64,000 nucleotides of DNA from Bog-473 sp963750075 (GTDB lineage Bacteria > Actinomycetota > Acidimicrobiia > Acidimicrobiales > RAAP-2), in contig CAVVPG010000001.1 of the NCBI GenBank assembly GCA_963750075.1, positions 1,178,001 to 1,242,000 of the forward strand, given 5' to 3'. Made by a program: the position numbers and the translations under genes. Below the pieces are notes generated by a model. The model did not search any database. It was given only the letters and a program-made list of their open reading frames with translations, and was not told the DNA's origin. Below, one piece after another: positions 15,689 through 24,531 of the stretch (the first letter of the stretch is position 1; each line of letters opens with the position of its first letter).

Positions 15689-18025
15689 GTGAACGGTGCG
15701 TCTCGGAAGCAACGACGGCCCGTCCTCTCTGGAAGAGGTCCGTTCCGGGTCCAGGTTGCCGCGGTGGCGGTGCTACTGGCCGGCGCTTTGGCCGCGCTCG
15801 GCGCCGGCGGCTCGGCCGGGGCGACCAGCAGCACCTTGTACGTATCCAGTACCGGAACGGACAGCGGAACGTGTACGACGTCGGTCGCACCTTGTGCGAC
15901 CGTGTCCTACGCCCTCACCCAGGTCGGCCTTGCCGACACCATCCTGGTGTCGGGGACGATCGACGACAACGTGGTCGTCAACAACCAGTCGGTGACCATT
16001 GCGCAGGATCCCGCCGGGATCCCGGCCGAGCTCGACGGTACGGGCAAGGGCCCGGTGATCACGACAGAGGGCACCGCTCTTCTGACGGTGAACCAGTTGA
16101 CGATCACCGGCGGCAGCGCACCCTTTGGAGGCGGCATCTTCATGCAGGGCGGAGATGCCACGATCACCGACTCCTCCATCTCGGGCAATACGGCCACGAA
16201 TTCGGGCGGGGGTATCGGCAACGACAGCTACTTCAACCTCATCGATTCGACCGTTTCGGGGAACAGCGCTCCTGGAAGCGGGTTCATCGGCGGCACGGGC
16301 GGGGGCATCGCTACCGATGCCAGCGCTGCTGACACGATCGTCGACTCCACGATCTCAGGCAACACCGCCGGAGGTGTCGGTTCGGGCGCTGAAGGAGGTG
16401 GGATCGTCAACGTCGGCGGCAGCCAGATCATTTCCAACTCGACCATTTCGGGCAATACGGCGACCGGAACCAATGGCGGCGGAGGGGGCGTCAGCAACGA
16501 GGCCGGTTCGGTCGCCATCACCGATTCGACGATCTCGGGCAATTCGGCCACAAGTTATGCAGCGGCAATCGAGAGCGTGAACGGAGTCAGTCTGGCGGCT
16601 GACATCCTCGCTGATGCCGGTGGTCCACCGGCGGTGTCCGAATGCCAGGGAGTCGCGCCCATCGACCTGGATTACAACGTGGATGACGACGGTACGTGCG
16701 GGCTGTCCGCAGCGTTCCACAGCGTCAGCGACTCGGCGACGATCGGCGATTACCTGGGGCCGCTCCAGAACAACGGAGGGCCGACCGACACCATCGCCCT
16801 GAGCAGCGGACCGAACAATCCGGCTCAGGCGGTCATTCCCCTCACCTTTACCCCTTTCGGGGAACCCGTCGCCTCCTGCCGTCAGGCGGACCAGCGCGGC
16901 GTTCCCCGCGGTGCTCCGTGCGACATGGGAGCCTACGCACTGACTGTGGGAGTAGCCCCCATGATCACCAGTGGCACGAGCACGACCTTCACGGAGGGTG
17001 CTCATGGCACCTTCTCGTTCACTGCGACGGGATCGCCGCCTCCCACGTTCTCCGAGACCGGTCCGCTGCCGGCTGGGACCTCGCTGAGCTCGGGCGGGGT
17101 GCTCTCTGGAACTCCCGCCTCGGGGGCTGCCGGCGTCTACTCGATCGCCGTGACGGCCACGAACGGCGTGGCGTCGGACGCCCATCAGGCCTTCACCATC
17201 AATGTCGCGAGCGCACCCCCACCGCCACCGCCCCCCACTCACGGTTACTGGCTGGTGGGTTCTGACGGGGGCATCTTCTCTTTCGGTTCTGCCGGCTTCC
17301 ATGGCTCCATGGGCGGCATCTCCTTGCAGCGCCCGGTCGTGGGCATCGTGCCGACGGCAAATCGCGGTGGGTACTGGCTCGACGCGTCCGACGGCGGAGT
17401 ATTCAGTTTTGGCGACACTCAGTTCTACGGTTCGATCCCGGGGCTCGGCCTCCACCCCGCCGGCTCGGGACTGCCCAATTCGCTCAACGCGCCGATTGTC
17501 GGCATGGTGCCCAGCCACGACCAAGCGGGCTACTTCATGGTCGCCTCCGACGGAGGTGTCTTCGCATTCGGCGATGCCCGCTTCGCCGGCAGCTGCCCAG
17601 GCATTGGCGGGTGCTCGGGCGCAGCAGTGGCCGTCATGCCCGATGCCAGCGGCAACGGCTATTGGCTGGTCACCGCCACCGGTAGTGTCTACACCTTCGG
17701 CGACGCCTCCTACTTTGGCGCTCCTGGACCACAGGCCTCGCCCATCACCTCGGCGGTGGCCACCCCGGACGGCAGGGGTTACTGGATCCTCGATGGCGGC
17801 GGGCAGGTCTTTGCCTACGGCGACGCTGCCAACCTGGGCAGCGTGGTGGCAGGTGCGACAGGGGGATTCAATCCCGCTACGGCCATCTTCGCAACCTCCG
17901 ACGGGGGTGGCTACTGGGTGACCGACGCGCTCGGCAAGGTCTTCACCTTCGGCAACGCCCCCAATGACGGCGACATGTCCGCCACGCACCTCAACGGGCC
18001 GATCATCGCGGCGAGCGGCTCGTAG
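15689..18025 (+). CDS. Large exported protein: beta-helix, Ig-like domain and six GYW-DGG-FG repeats
   Basis: The 778-residue protein starts at GTG with AAGGGAG upstream and has a signal peptide (basic GASRKQRRP, hydrophobic LLAGALAALGAGGSAGA). Residues about 45-300 form short repeats ending STISGNTA or DSTISGNSA, typical of right-handed parallel beta-helices. About 430-510 is a putative Ig/cadherin-like domain (PPTFSETGPLPAGTSLSSGGVLSGTPA). A Pro-rich linker leads to six repeats of the form GYWLVxxDGGxFSFGDAxFxGS, about 40-55 residues each. The design suggests a secreted or surface adhesin or carbohydrate-binding protein, but no catalytic motif or cell-wall anchor is visible. It is the only gene of the first tRNA-flanked segment. 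Confidence 0.85.
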   Translation: MNGASRKQRRPVLSGRGPFRVQVAAVAVLLAGALAALGAGGSAGATSSTLYVSSTGTDSGTCTTSVAPCATVSYALTQVGLADTILVSGTIDDNVVVNNQSVTIAQDPAGIPAELDGTGKGPVITTEGTALLTVNQLTITGGSAPFGGGIFMQGGDATITDSSISGNTATNSGGGIGNDSYFNLIDSTVSGNSAPGSGFIGGTGGGIATDASAADTIVDSTISGNTAGGVGSGAEGGGIVNVGGSQIISNSTISGNTATGTNGGGGGVSNEAGSVAITDSTISGNSATSYAAAIESVNGVSLAADILADAGGPPAVSECQGVAPIDLDYNVDDDGTCGLSAAFHSVSDSATIGDYLGPLQNNGGPTDTIALSSGPNNPAQAVIPLTFTPFGEPVASCRQADQRGVPRGAPCDMGAYALTVGVAPMITSGTSTTFTEGAHGTFSFTATGSPPPTFSETGPLPAGTSLSSGGVLSGTPASGAAGVYSIAVTATNGVASDAHQAFTINVASAPPPPPPPTHGYWLVGSDGGIFSFGSAGFHGSMGGISLQRPVVGIVPTANRGGYWLDASDGGVFSFGDTQFYGSIPGLGLHPAGSGLPNSLNAPIVGMVPSHDQAGYFMVASDGGVFAFGDARFAGSCPGIGGCSGAAVAVMPDASGNGYWLVTATGSVYTFGDASYFGAPGPQASPITSAVATPDGRGYWILDGGGQVFAYGDAANLGSVVAGATGGFNPATAIFATSDGGGYWVTDALGKVFTFGNAPNDGDMSATHLNGPIIAASGS
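17240..17990 (+). repeat. Six in-gene repeats encoding GYW...DGG...FGD units
   Basis: Repeat units begin with Gly-Tyr-Trp/Phe codons near 17243, 17369, 17530, 17659, 17779 and 17909. Each encodes a strand, a DGG-type turn, FSFG or TFGD, and a variable linker. Six divergent units of this size could build a small beta-propeller. The divergence between units shows the expansion is old. Confidence 0.75.
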
Positions 18026-18217
18026 CGAGTGTCGTCGCTCGATCGGACACGCGATGAATCATCGGGTCGAACGCGAAATTCGACAGTCTTCCTGGCCATA
18101 ATCCCGTCCATAGACTCGAACGGAACCGGTTGGACGTAGGCGAACGGACTGGATTGCTCTCCAGGTCAGAGCATTGTCGGTGGATCGTCCGGAATGCAGG
18201 AGACTGCGTAGGGCTGG

Positions 18218-18361
18218 TTAGCAGTGAGTCCGATTCGGCCGCTCTCGCACCTCTCTAGCAGGAGTTTCATCGTGCGACCTGGACCGTTGTCCATAATCGG
18301 GCCGTAGTCGCCGACTCGCTCCGTCCAGGAAGCCTACGTGAACGCTCGCCGGGCGTTTGGC
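18218..18361 (-). repeat. tRNA-Ser 5' half plus upstream region, copy B
   Basis: The copy is truncated exactly in the anticodon loop, so it cannot make a tRNA. Its first 38 bases are identical to copy A, followed by one C/T change at 18256 and about 100 bases of weaker similarity through the former promoter region, ending GCGTTTGGC. It marks the far end of the first insertion. Confidence 0.9.
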
Positions 18362-18599
18362 GTCAGGGTCTCCTTCGAGGCGGAAGGCCGACTGCGACCT
18401 CGAGGTCCTCCGTCGCCATTGAAATGCCACCAAGCACGGCACCTCCGGTGCGGCTCCCTCAAAGTGCCGAAACAGCACCTCATCGGGACCTCGACATGCT
18501 GTTCCACGTCATGGCCCGCTTCGTTGCCATTTCGACACCAGAGGGACGCCCATAGCCGGCCACCGGTGCGGAGGACGGTCATTGTCTGGAGGTCGACAA

Positions 18600-19052
18600 C
18601 TACCTCTTGTAGGTGCCTGTGATCTGGGCGGTGACGGCGCCGCTTGTCATGTTTATGGTCCCGGTGTAACTGTAGGTGCACTTGACATCCGCAAAGATGC
18701 CTATGCCGTTACTACATGTTCCGGTGCCACTGATCGGCACTGCGGTCGCGGAACCCCCCGAGCCATGGTGAACCGTGGACGTTATCGTGACAGAGCCTTT
18801 CGCAAAATATTCCACGTCTGTCACCGTGCCCGCGGCCTCGTGTGCGATTCCCGCGCCCACACCAGCGTGTGAGTTGGTGTTCTTGGTCAGATATTCACCG
18901 GGCGCGATGTTGTCCGGAACGTAGTCGCTGTTCTCTGTAAACGAGCCCTTGAGTATGCGAGTGCTCGTTGCCCCGGCCGGCGTCGCCATCAACCCGATGC
19001 TCGCGGTACTGAGCGCCGCCGCACCCATCATGATCCCAAGTGTCTTTCGCAC
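18600..19052 (-). CDS. Small secreted protein of unknown function
   Basis: The 150-residue product starts MRKTLGIMMGAAALSTASIG and has a typical signal peptide cleaved near PAGATS. The mature 120 residues are rich in Thr, Ser and Gly with alternating hydrophobics, suggesting an all-beta domain. Two Cys (in TGTCSNGIG and DVKCTYSYTG) could form a disulfide. The codon choice is less GC-biased than that of the neighbours. It lies alone within the second tRNA-flanked segment. I recognise no family. Confidence 0.65.
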   Translation of the reverse strand: MRKTLGIMMGAAALSTASIGLMATPAGATSTRILKGSFTENSDYVPDNIAPGEYLTKNTNSHAGVGAGIAHEAAGTVTDVEYFAKGSVTITSTVHHGSGGSATAVPISGTGTCSNGIGIFADVKCTYSYTGTINMTSGAVTAQITGTYKR

Positions 19053-19288
19053 TGTCTTCCTCCAATCTCTGTGAGCAGGTCATCTACCTGATCGAACGCC
19101 GGTCCGCCCCGCTGAGGGCGTGACGCCTAGAAGCAATGCTGGACTGCATCGCCCCGCCGGTCTGTCTCGAGGAGCACGTTCACTGTGTGATCGTCGACAC
19201 ACACGTCGCCGCCAAGTCGGGAGCAGGATGTCCCCGAAGGCCAACGGGCATCGGCAGGGGGACCGGCGCGAGGGGTTCGAAGACGGGC

Positions 19289-20095
19289 TCAGCGATCGGT
19301 GCGACGGAGTATGGGTGTGCACGTACGGTGGTACGGAACAGACGAGCCGATGTAGCGGTTCCACTCCTTCGTCGTGAGATCACGCCCAACGATCGTGCAG
19401 GCAGCCGTGATCCAGTCGTCAGTCCGCAGTGACCAGGTGACGGTGCGCACCCCCGTCGAGGTCGCGCCTGTTTCGCTGTTGACGAGGCCCTGCGCATCGG
19501 TGACGGTGACGGCGTCGCTTCGTGAGCTGAAGCTCACGACGAGATCTCTCGCGTACAGGTCCGGATCGACCGTCTCGCCCGGAGCGTCGCCCGGCACGAG
19601 CGACGCGAACGCTTCCGTGGGCCGCCCGTCGAGTTGCGCTATTGACTGACCAGAGTCGACGTCCCAGATCTGAAGGCCGTTCCCGTCCTGCCACACAGCG
19701 AGATACGCGCCGTTCGGGCTGAATGACAGTTCGTCGACTCCGGGATAACCCTGCTCGTCTTCATTGGTACCGGTCAGGGTCCGCACCAGGGACCCGTTCG
19801 CCGTGTTAATCAAGGACGGGTTCCCACTGATCGGGAGGGCCGCCAGCAACTTCCCATCGGCCGACAGGGCCATCCGGTCGATCTCGTCAGCGCCCTGGAT
19901 GGTGGGGCCGTCGGCTCGCACCCTGCCGGTGCGGCCGTCGATGATGTCTGAGGCCGACGTGTTGACGAACGCCACGGTGCCGCCGTCGCTGCTGATGAGC
20001 GGGGCCACCGTGAAGGCCAGGCTCGGCGCCACTGTGTCGATCCACGATGGTCCCGATCGGGTACTCGAGAGATCCCACGACCTCAGCGAACCGTT
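19289..20095 (-). pseudogene. 3' remnant of a WD40-repeat (nSTAND-type) protein gene
   Basis: About 268 codons remain. They show WD40-like units (SSDGGTVAFVNTSAS, SADGKLLAALP, SPNGAYLAVWQDGNGLQIWD) and end with DWITAACTIVGRDLTTKEWNRYIG then PYHRTC. That is the tail I know from large NTPase-WD40 proteins of actinobacteria. The 5' side is cut at about 20095, where the DNA switches to an istB fragment on the opposite strand, and no start codon or N-terminal domain remains. The frame is open across the junction only by chance. Confidence 0.7.
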
Positions 20096-20449
20096 GCACG
20101 GCTCGACAACTCCCACGACGCCGAGATGCGCAAGCTCATGCGTGCCGACCTGCTCATCCTCGACGACTTCGCCCTCCAGGCGCTCGACCCCCTCGACACC
20201 GCCGACATCTACGAGCTGGTCGTCGAGCGCCACCGGACGGCTTCGACGCTGGTGACGTCGAACCGCGAGCCCATCGAATGGATCGCCCAGATGGCTGATG
20301 CCCTCTTGGCCCAGTCCGCCATCGACCGTCTTCAGTCGGCGGCCTACGAACTCGTCCTCGACGGCGAGTCCTACCGCAAGCACCAAAAGCCCGGGCTCGA
20401 CGTCGGCACCACGACACCGCGGGCCACCCGACGGAGGCGCCGGTCTTGA
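20093..20449 (+). pseudogene. istB: istB (IS21-family helper ATPase) 3' fragment
   Basis: The fragment encodes ARLDNSHDAEMRKLMRADLL, then ILDDFALQALDPLDTADIYEL (Walker B region), TLVTSNREPIEWIAQM and AQSAIDRLQSAAYELVLDGESYR, the conserved C-terminal half of IstB. The N-terminal Walker A part is missing, and no istA is next to it. It is a decayed IS21 remnant whose truncated 5' edge abuts the WD40 remnant. The 100 bases after the stop hold no gene. Confidence 0.85.
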
Positions 20450-20555
20450 CTGCCTGCACGCCAGCCGTCATCATCGCCTTGCCGACGCTGCTAACCCCAG
20501 GAGGTGGTCCCTTCACATTGACGGAAGGGCGGTCCCATCAGCCTGGCGGGCGACA

Positions 20556-20678
20556 CTCTCGCACCTCTCCAGCAGGACTCTTGTGCATTTACGAACCGGC
20601 ATGTCCATACCTTGTCCACATTTGCGACGCTCAAGTCCGTGCATGGATGCCTATGTGAACGCTCACCTGCCGTTCGGC
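20556..20678 (-). repeat. tRNA-Ser 5' end plus upstream region, degenerate copy C
   Basis: Positions 20556-20577 match copy A 15374-15395 exactly, covering the tRNA acceptor 5' strand and the first upstream bases. The following 100 bases keep patchy similarity, ending GTGAACGCTC then CGTTCGGC as in copy B. This looks like the oldest junction of the tRNA-Ser integration hot spot. Confidence 0.7.
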
Positions 20679-20727
20679 ACGAGCGGGTGTGACCCGCGGA
20701 TGGCTCACGGAAAGCGGAGCAGTTGGC

Positions 20728-22707
20728 TCACGAGCTTGTCTGCATGGTCGCGGCCTCAACAATCTGGATGTCGGGCGGCTGGACGGCCAGCGGACCCCCG
20801 GCGACCGGTACCTGCCAGACCATCGTCATGTACGGCGTGGGCTTCTGGACAGTGCCTTCGGCACAGGGGGCCGTGCCCGTGATCTGGAGGGCAGCCCCGG
20901 TCGCCGTCGTGGACGGACCACAGGTATTGGTGCGCTGATGCCACTGCACAAGGGGGCCGTAGGGCATGGGCGCCCTAGGCAGGGAGCTCGGCAGCAGATA
21001 CATGGCCGCGGCGAGGACCTCGGTCCCCCCCGGGGTTTGGGCATAGACCAGCCCGTCGATCGAGGACGGGTCAAGAGACTTCCTGGCGGCCGTGTTGGCG
21101 GCCACGATGGTCGGGTTGACGTAGTACGTCACCGGATAACCCGCGGGCGAGGCCAGAACGTAGCCCGCCGCCACTGCGGCGGAGGGAGTGGCGTAGCGGG
21201 CCGCGGCCTCCGTGGTGTTCTGCACGAACTGCGTGGCGTTGATCTGCTGAGAGAACGTGGGCTCGGACGCGCAGCCGTTGGCGGCCATGTGGATGTCGGT
21301 GGGCCCGTTGGCGCCTTGGGCCAAGAGCTCCTGAGCCTCGGCCGTCGGCAGTGCGGGTCCGGTGTAGTGCCAGTTGGATTTGGTCGTGTTGAGTCCGGCA
21401 GCCGCGCTGGCATCAGCCCCGTTCATGTTCATGCCGGTGCCGGGACCGGCCATGACCATGTTCGGTGTGTTGTTGACGTCCAGCCCGGTCCTCGGTGCGC
21501 CGTTGTTTCCTTGCGTGCAGGTGGCGGTTGTCGCAGTGGCCCCACCGGAGCCCGTCATGGCCCCGGACATGCCGGCCATGCCGGCCATCGCCACGCCGGA
21601 CGACTCCTGGGCCGGAGCCGGGTAGGCGGCGCTGAGGAAGAGGGCGGCGACCAGAGTCACCACGCCTCCGAGCACGAAGACCGGATATCGAAACAGCGCG
21701 TTCGAGAACGGGGAGCGCCATGTCGCCGGATCCGGGAGCGCGGCCGGCACCATGGCGAAGGCCAAGAGCACGACGAGAGGACCCGAGTTCGGGTCCGTCC
21801 CCGAGCCGGTGAAGATGCCGCCGAGACCCTGACCACTGATCCAGAAGAAGGTGGCCAACAGGCCACCCGCGGCCAGGAACAGAGTAGGTCGCCGGAACAG
21901 GAGAGGTCCGAACCCGACGAGCAGGGAGCCGAAGGCCAGCAACCACGCGGTCCAGACGCCGCCTGTGCCGAAGTGGCCACCAAAGCTGTTGAGAAAATGG
22001 GAATAGGTGCTGGGCTCGCCGGGCGACATGCCGACGATGGCACTCGAGACCGAGGTCGGCGTCCGGTTGTTGGGCAGCAGGAACAAGACCGCCGCCAGTG
22101 ACCAGTAGCCGCACCACACCAGGAGTGCCGTTGCCGCTCCGCCGATGCCCTGCCCGGCCGCCGAGGACGCGATGCCGACGCTCTCATCGGCGTCAACATC
22201 CCGCTCGTTGCGAGCCGACCGCGGCCAGGCGACGAGGCCGATCAGCCCGTAGAGGAACACCGAACCGGGTGCGCCGGTCAGGGCCGAGGCCGAGCCGGTG
22301 AGGAGCTGGCCGAGGCCCTCACCGAAGAACCAGACCCCGAAGGCCCAGAAGAACGATACGGCGAGAGCCGGGCGAACGGTCCGCCGGAACAGCAACCCCG
22401 CTCCGATCGCCACCTGAATGAGGGCGAAGAAAGTGTTCCACACGACGACGTGCGGCCCCACGAAGTTGCCGACGTTGGTGATCATCCACCGGACGATGTC
22501 GGGTTGGTTGTGGGCGTTGTTCAACAGGTAGGTCGTCGTGAAACCGCTGCCGAACATGTAGGGCTGAAACTGGAGCCCTGCGTCCAGGAGCCAGAACAGA
22601 CCCAGGATGATCTGGAGCGTCCGCTGTGTCCGGACAAGGCGGAAATCTCTGCGTCGCGGCGCGACGGGCGGGTCGGTTGTTTCCAAACCTTCAGTCAGCG
22701 TTGCCAT
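20728..22707 (-). CDS. Polytopic membrane protein with Met/Gly-rich linker and exported C-terminal domain
   Basis: The 659-residue protein has about nine membrane helices in residues 30-385 (LQIILGLFWLLDAGLQFQPYMFG at the start). A linker rich in Met follows (MAGMAGMSGAMTGSGG and NMVMAGPGTGMNMNG). Then comes a C-terminal extracytoplasmic domain of about 230 residues with NSNWHYTGP-like and WHQRTNTC elements and several His and Cys. Met-rich patches on the outer face often bind Cu(I). It is the third gene of the operon with ctaG and a sco homologue, so a role in copper handling or cytochrome oxidase maturation is likely but inferred. I do not recognise a named family for the whole protein. Confidence 0.75.
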   Translation of the reverse strand: MATLTEGLETTDPPVAPRRRDFRLVRTQRTLQIILGLFWLLDAGLQFQPYMFGSGFTTTYLLNNAHNQPDIVRWMITNVGNFVGPHVVVWNTFFALIQVAIGAGLLFRRTVRPALAVSFFWAFGVWFFGEGLGQLLTGSASALTGAPGSVFLYGLIGLVAWPRSARNERDVDADESVGIASSAAGQGIGGAATALLVWCGYWSLAAVLFLLPNNRTPTSVSSAIVGMSPGEPSTYSHFLNSFGGHFGTGGVWTAWLLAFGSLLVGFGPLLFRRPTLFLAAGGLLATFFWISGQGLGGIFTGSGTDPNSGPLVVLLAFAMVPAALPDPATWRSPFSNALFRYPVFVLGGVVTLVAALFLSAAYPAPAQESSGVAMAGMAGMSGAMTGSGGATATTATCTQGNNGAPRTGLDVNNTPNMVMAGPGTGMNMNGADASAAAGLNTTKSNWHYTGPALPTAEAQELLAQGANGPTDIHMAANGCASEPTFSQQINATQFVQNTTEAAARYATPSAAVAAGYVLASPAGYPVTYYVNPTIVAANTAARKSLDPSSIDGLVYAQTPGGTEVLAAAMYLLPSSLPRAPMPYGPLVQWHQRTNTCGPSTTATGAALQITGTAPCAEGTVQKPTPYMTMVWQVPVAGGPLAVQPPDIQIVEAATMQTSS

Positions 22708-22808
22708 GGCTCAGTCCCCTCGGTTTCGTCTCTCCGTCGAGGTCATCTCACGTCGCCCGAGCCCACCCTCGCGTCGTCGTCCCGCGACTCTGGGCGTGGG
22801 TCGTCGAG

Positions 22809-23609
22809 TCACGTGCCGGCTCCGCCGGGGATGTTCTGCCCCACCAACCAGCTGATGGAGCTCAGAGCATCAGAGAGTGTCCAGCTGGGGTTGGCCTGGT
22901 GGTCGAGGTTGTGCAGGCCGCCTTCGTTGAGCAAGTCCGTCAGCTTCTTGTCGAGGTGACCGTGCAGGTTGGGTGCGTTCGAATCGCTGAACCGCTCGTC
23001 GCCAGAGGGGTCGATCAGGAAGTAGCCGTCGGTGTGGTTCACGTCGTAGGTGAGCGGCGTGCCTGTGTACCAGTCGATCTTGGCCGGTTGGTCCTCGGGA
23101 ACGATCTGCACAGAGACGCCGAAGAACTTCCAGAGCGCAGCGAGGTGGTCAGAGGTTCCCGTAAGGAGAGGCCAGTCGGCTCCGAACCCGGTGGAGTACG
23201 CGGCCAGTCGGGCCGGCGTGTCGCGGCCCGGATCGACAGTGATCTCCATGAAAACCACTTTCGCGTCCAGTCCGGCCGCTTTGACGTCGCGCTGGAGGGC
23301 GATGAAGGCGCCGGTCACGAGGGGGCACTCGTCCTGGCACAGGGAGAGGAAGGGCGCCAACACGATGTACTTGCCTCTGTAGGCGGCCAGCGATGTCCCG
23401 GTGCCCGCCGACGAGGTGAGAGGGATGTTCGGGATCGGACGGTCCTGCACGATGCCCTGGCTGGCGGGAGGTGGTGGAGGATCACCACCCGAGCTCCCGC
23501 ACGCCGCCAACACCGGTGGGACACAGAGCAGTGTGGCCGACAGCACCAGCGACCTCGGGACGACGCGGCGGCCGTCTACGGACCGCCTCGGCCAAACAGT
23601 GCGCTTCAC
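22809..23609 (-). CDS. SCO1/SenC-type copper chaperone lipoprotein
   Basis: The 266-residue product begins at GTG overlapping the ctaG stop by four bases. A signal peptide ends in the lipobox LAAC, so it should be a lipoprotein on the outer face of the membrane. The thioredoxin-like domain has the copper-binding CxxxC (LCQDECPLV), GKYIVLAPF before it, FMEITVDPGRDTPARL and a DVNHTDGYFLIDPSG element with the conserved His. SCO proteins deliver copper to, or reduce the CuA site of, cytochrome c oxidase subunit II. A C-terminal extension of about 40 residues (NLDHQANPSWTLSDAL) goes beyond the usual family end. Coupling to ctaG strongly supports oxidase assembly. Confidence 0.9.
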   Translation of the reverse strand: MKRTVWPRRSVDGRRVVPRSLVLSATLLCVPPVLAACGSSGGDPPPPPASQGIVQDRPIPNIPLTSSAGTGTSLAAYRGKYIVLAPFLSLCQDECPLVTGAFIALQRDVKAAGLDAKVVFMEITVDPGRDTPARLAAYSTGFGADWPLLTGTSDHLAALWKFFGVSVQIVPEDQPAKIDWYTGTPLTYDVNHTDGYFLIDPSGDERFSDSNAPNLHGHLDKKLTDLLNEGGLHNLDHQANPSWTLSDALSSISWLVGQNIPGGAGT

Positions 23610-24517
23610 GGCGTCGTCTCATGGTCCCCTGCGAGCTGGAGCGCTTCCGAGGCGTCGAGCTCACGGTCGATGCGCACGGCCTTGCGCTCCTCCATGTGCA
23701 TCCAGCGCAGCGCGACGGGAATCATCGGCCAGAGCATCAGCGTATCGCCGACGACCCACATGATGTCGCCGCCCACGTGGAGGTCCACGACGTAGGACGG
23801 GCCCCAGGTGCGGTGGGTGGCGAAGTAGGCGGGGAACATCTCGTGGCTGGCCCCTGCCAAGGACAAGCCGGTGAAGGTGTCGATCGGGATGGCGAGGAAC
23901 AGATAGAAGAACTGGAGCGCCGGATGCAGCCGATAGCAATTGGGGTCGGAGCCGAAGATCTGGCGCCAGAAGAGGTAGCCAACGACGAGGAAGGCCAGGT
24001 GCTCCGCGTTGTGCACGCTCTCGTGGGTGAGCGTGTAGTTGTACCAAATGGTCAAATGCGTGATCGGGATGAGCACGGCGTAGAGCACGAAAGCGACCGC
24101 CGGGTGGCCCAGAACCTTGGCCACTCTGGAGCGCAGCACCTCGGTCACGACGATGTGTGCCGTACCGGTGGTGGAGCGCCAGGCCAGGTCCAGAGGTGAC
24201 GAGATGGCGAAAAGCGGAGCGGCCACCATGATCAGGATGATGTGCTGAACCATGTGGTCCCAGAAGAGCTCCCCGTCGTAGACGCCCACGAAGCTGAAGA
24301 TGGCGACCCCCGTGGTGATCAGCGCGCCGACAAATGCCACCGTCTTGCCGACCGACCACGGGTGACGGAGGTGCAGGGCGTTGTTGCGCCGAACCCCCCA
24401 CAGGTAGAGCGCGAGCGCCACCACGATCATCGCCACCGGAACGAAGTCGAACTGGGTTGAGGTGAATTCGGACCCCCGGAGGGGCGGGAGCGGCGCGTCA
24501 TAGAGGGCGGCGATCAC
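23606..24517 (-). CDS. ctaG: Cytochrome c oxidase assembly factor CtaG/Caa3-type membrane protein
   Basis: Starting at the GTG at 24517 the protein has 303 residues and seven or so membrane spans. It carries the hallmarks of the Caa3_CtaG family: DHMVQHIILIMVAAPLFA, THLTIWYNYTLTHESVHNAEHLAFLVVGYLFW with paired His, and the C-terminal LHVGGDIMWVVGDTLMLWP. CtaG helps insert copper into the oxidase. Longer readings into the upstream region would run through the operator and the divergent regulator gene and are rejected. The start is about 15 bases from a BlaI/CopY-type palindrome, so this operon is very probably repressed by the adjacent BlaI homologue. Confidence 0.9.
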   Translation of the reverse strand: MIAALYDAPLPPLRGSEFTSTQFDFVPVAMIVVALALYLWGVRRNNALHLRHPWSVGKTVAFVGALITTGVAIFSFVGVYDGELFWDHMVQHIILIMVAAPLFAISSPLDLAWRSTTGTAHIVVTEVLRSRVAKVLGHPAVAFVLYAVLIPITHLTIWYNYTLTHESVHNAEHLAFLVVGYLFWRQIFGSDPNCYRLHPALQFFYLFLAIPIDTFTGLSLAGASHEMFPAYFATHRTWGPSYVVDLHVGGDIMWVVGDTLMLWPMIPVALRWMHMEERKAVRIDRELDASEALQLAGDHETTP

Positions 24518-24531
24518 GGCACCGATCGTAT

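Larger units (their letters stand above)
15389..18217. mobile_element. Putative genomic island 1 at tRNA-Ser(GCT), remnant without integrase
   Basis: The stretch between repeat copies A and B holds one large gene for an exported repeat protein (15689-18025) and noncoding flanks. The 300 bases from 15389 to 15688 contain the copy A upstream region, the gene's ribosome-binding site and no gene that I can see. The 192 bases after the stop also look empty. No integrase, excisionase or plasmid gene is present, so the island reading depends on the tRNA-derived direct repeats alone. Confidence 0.55.
18362..20555. mobile_element. Putative genomic island 2 between repeat copies B and C
   Basis: The segment carries a small secreted protein gene, a truncated WD40 gene and a truncated istB. 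The 237 bases at 18362-18599 and 236 bases at 19053-19288 show no gene. Base composition looks visibly less GC-rich than the flanks, which fits acquired DNA. No integrase remains. Confidence 0.45.

Noticed and set aside
18218..18256. Second tRNA-Ser gene
   Set aside because: Only the 5' half to the anticodon loop is present, with no T arm or 3' acceptor strand.
15389..20700. Integrase or excisionase gene for the tRNA-Ser islands
   Set aside because: No tyrosine or serine recombinase motif was found in any frame, so the islands look decayed or rely on functions elsewhere.
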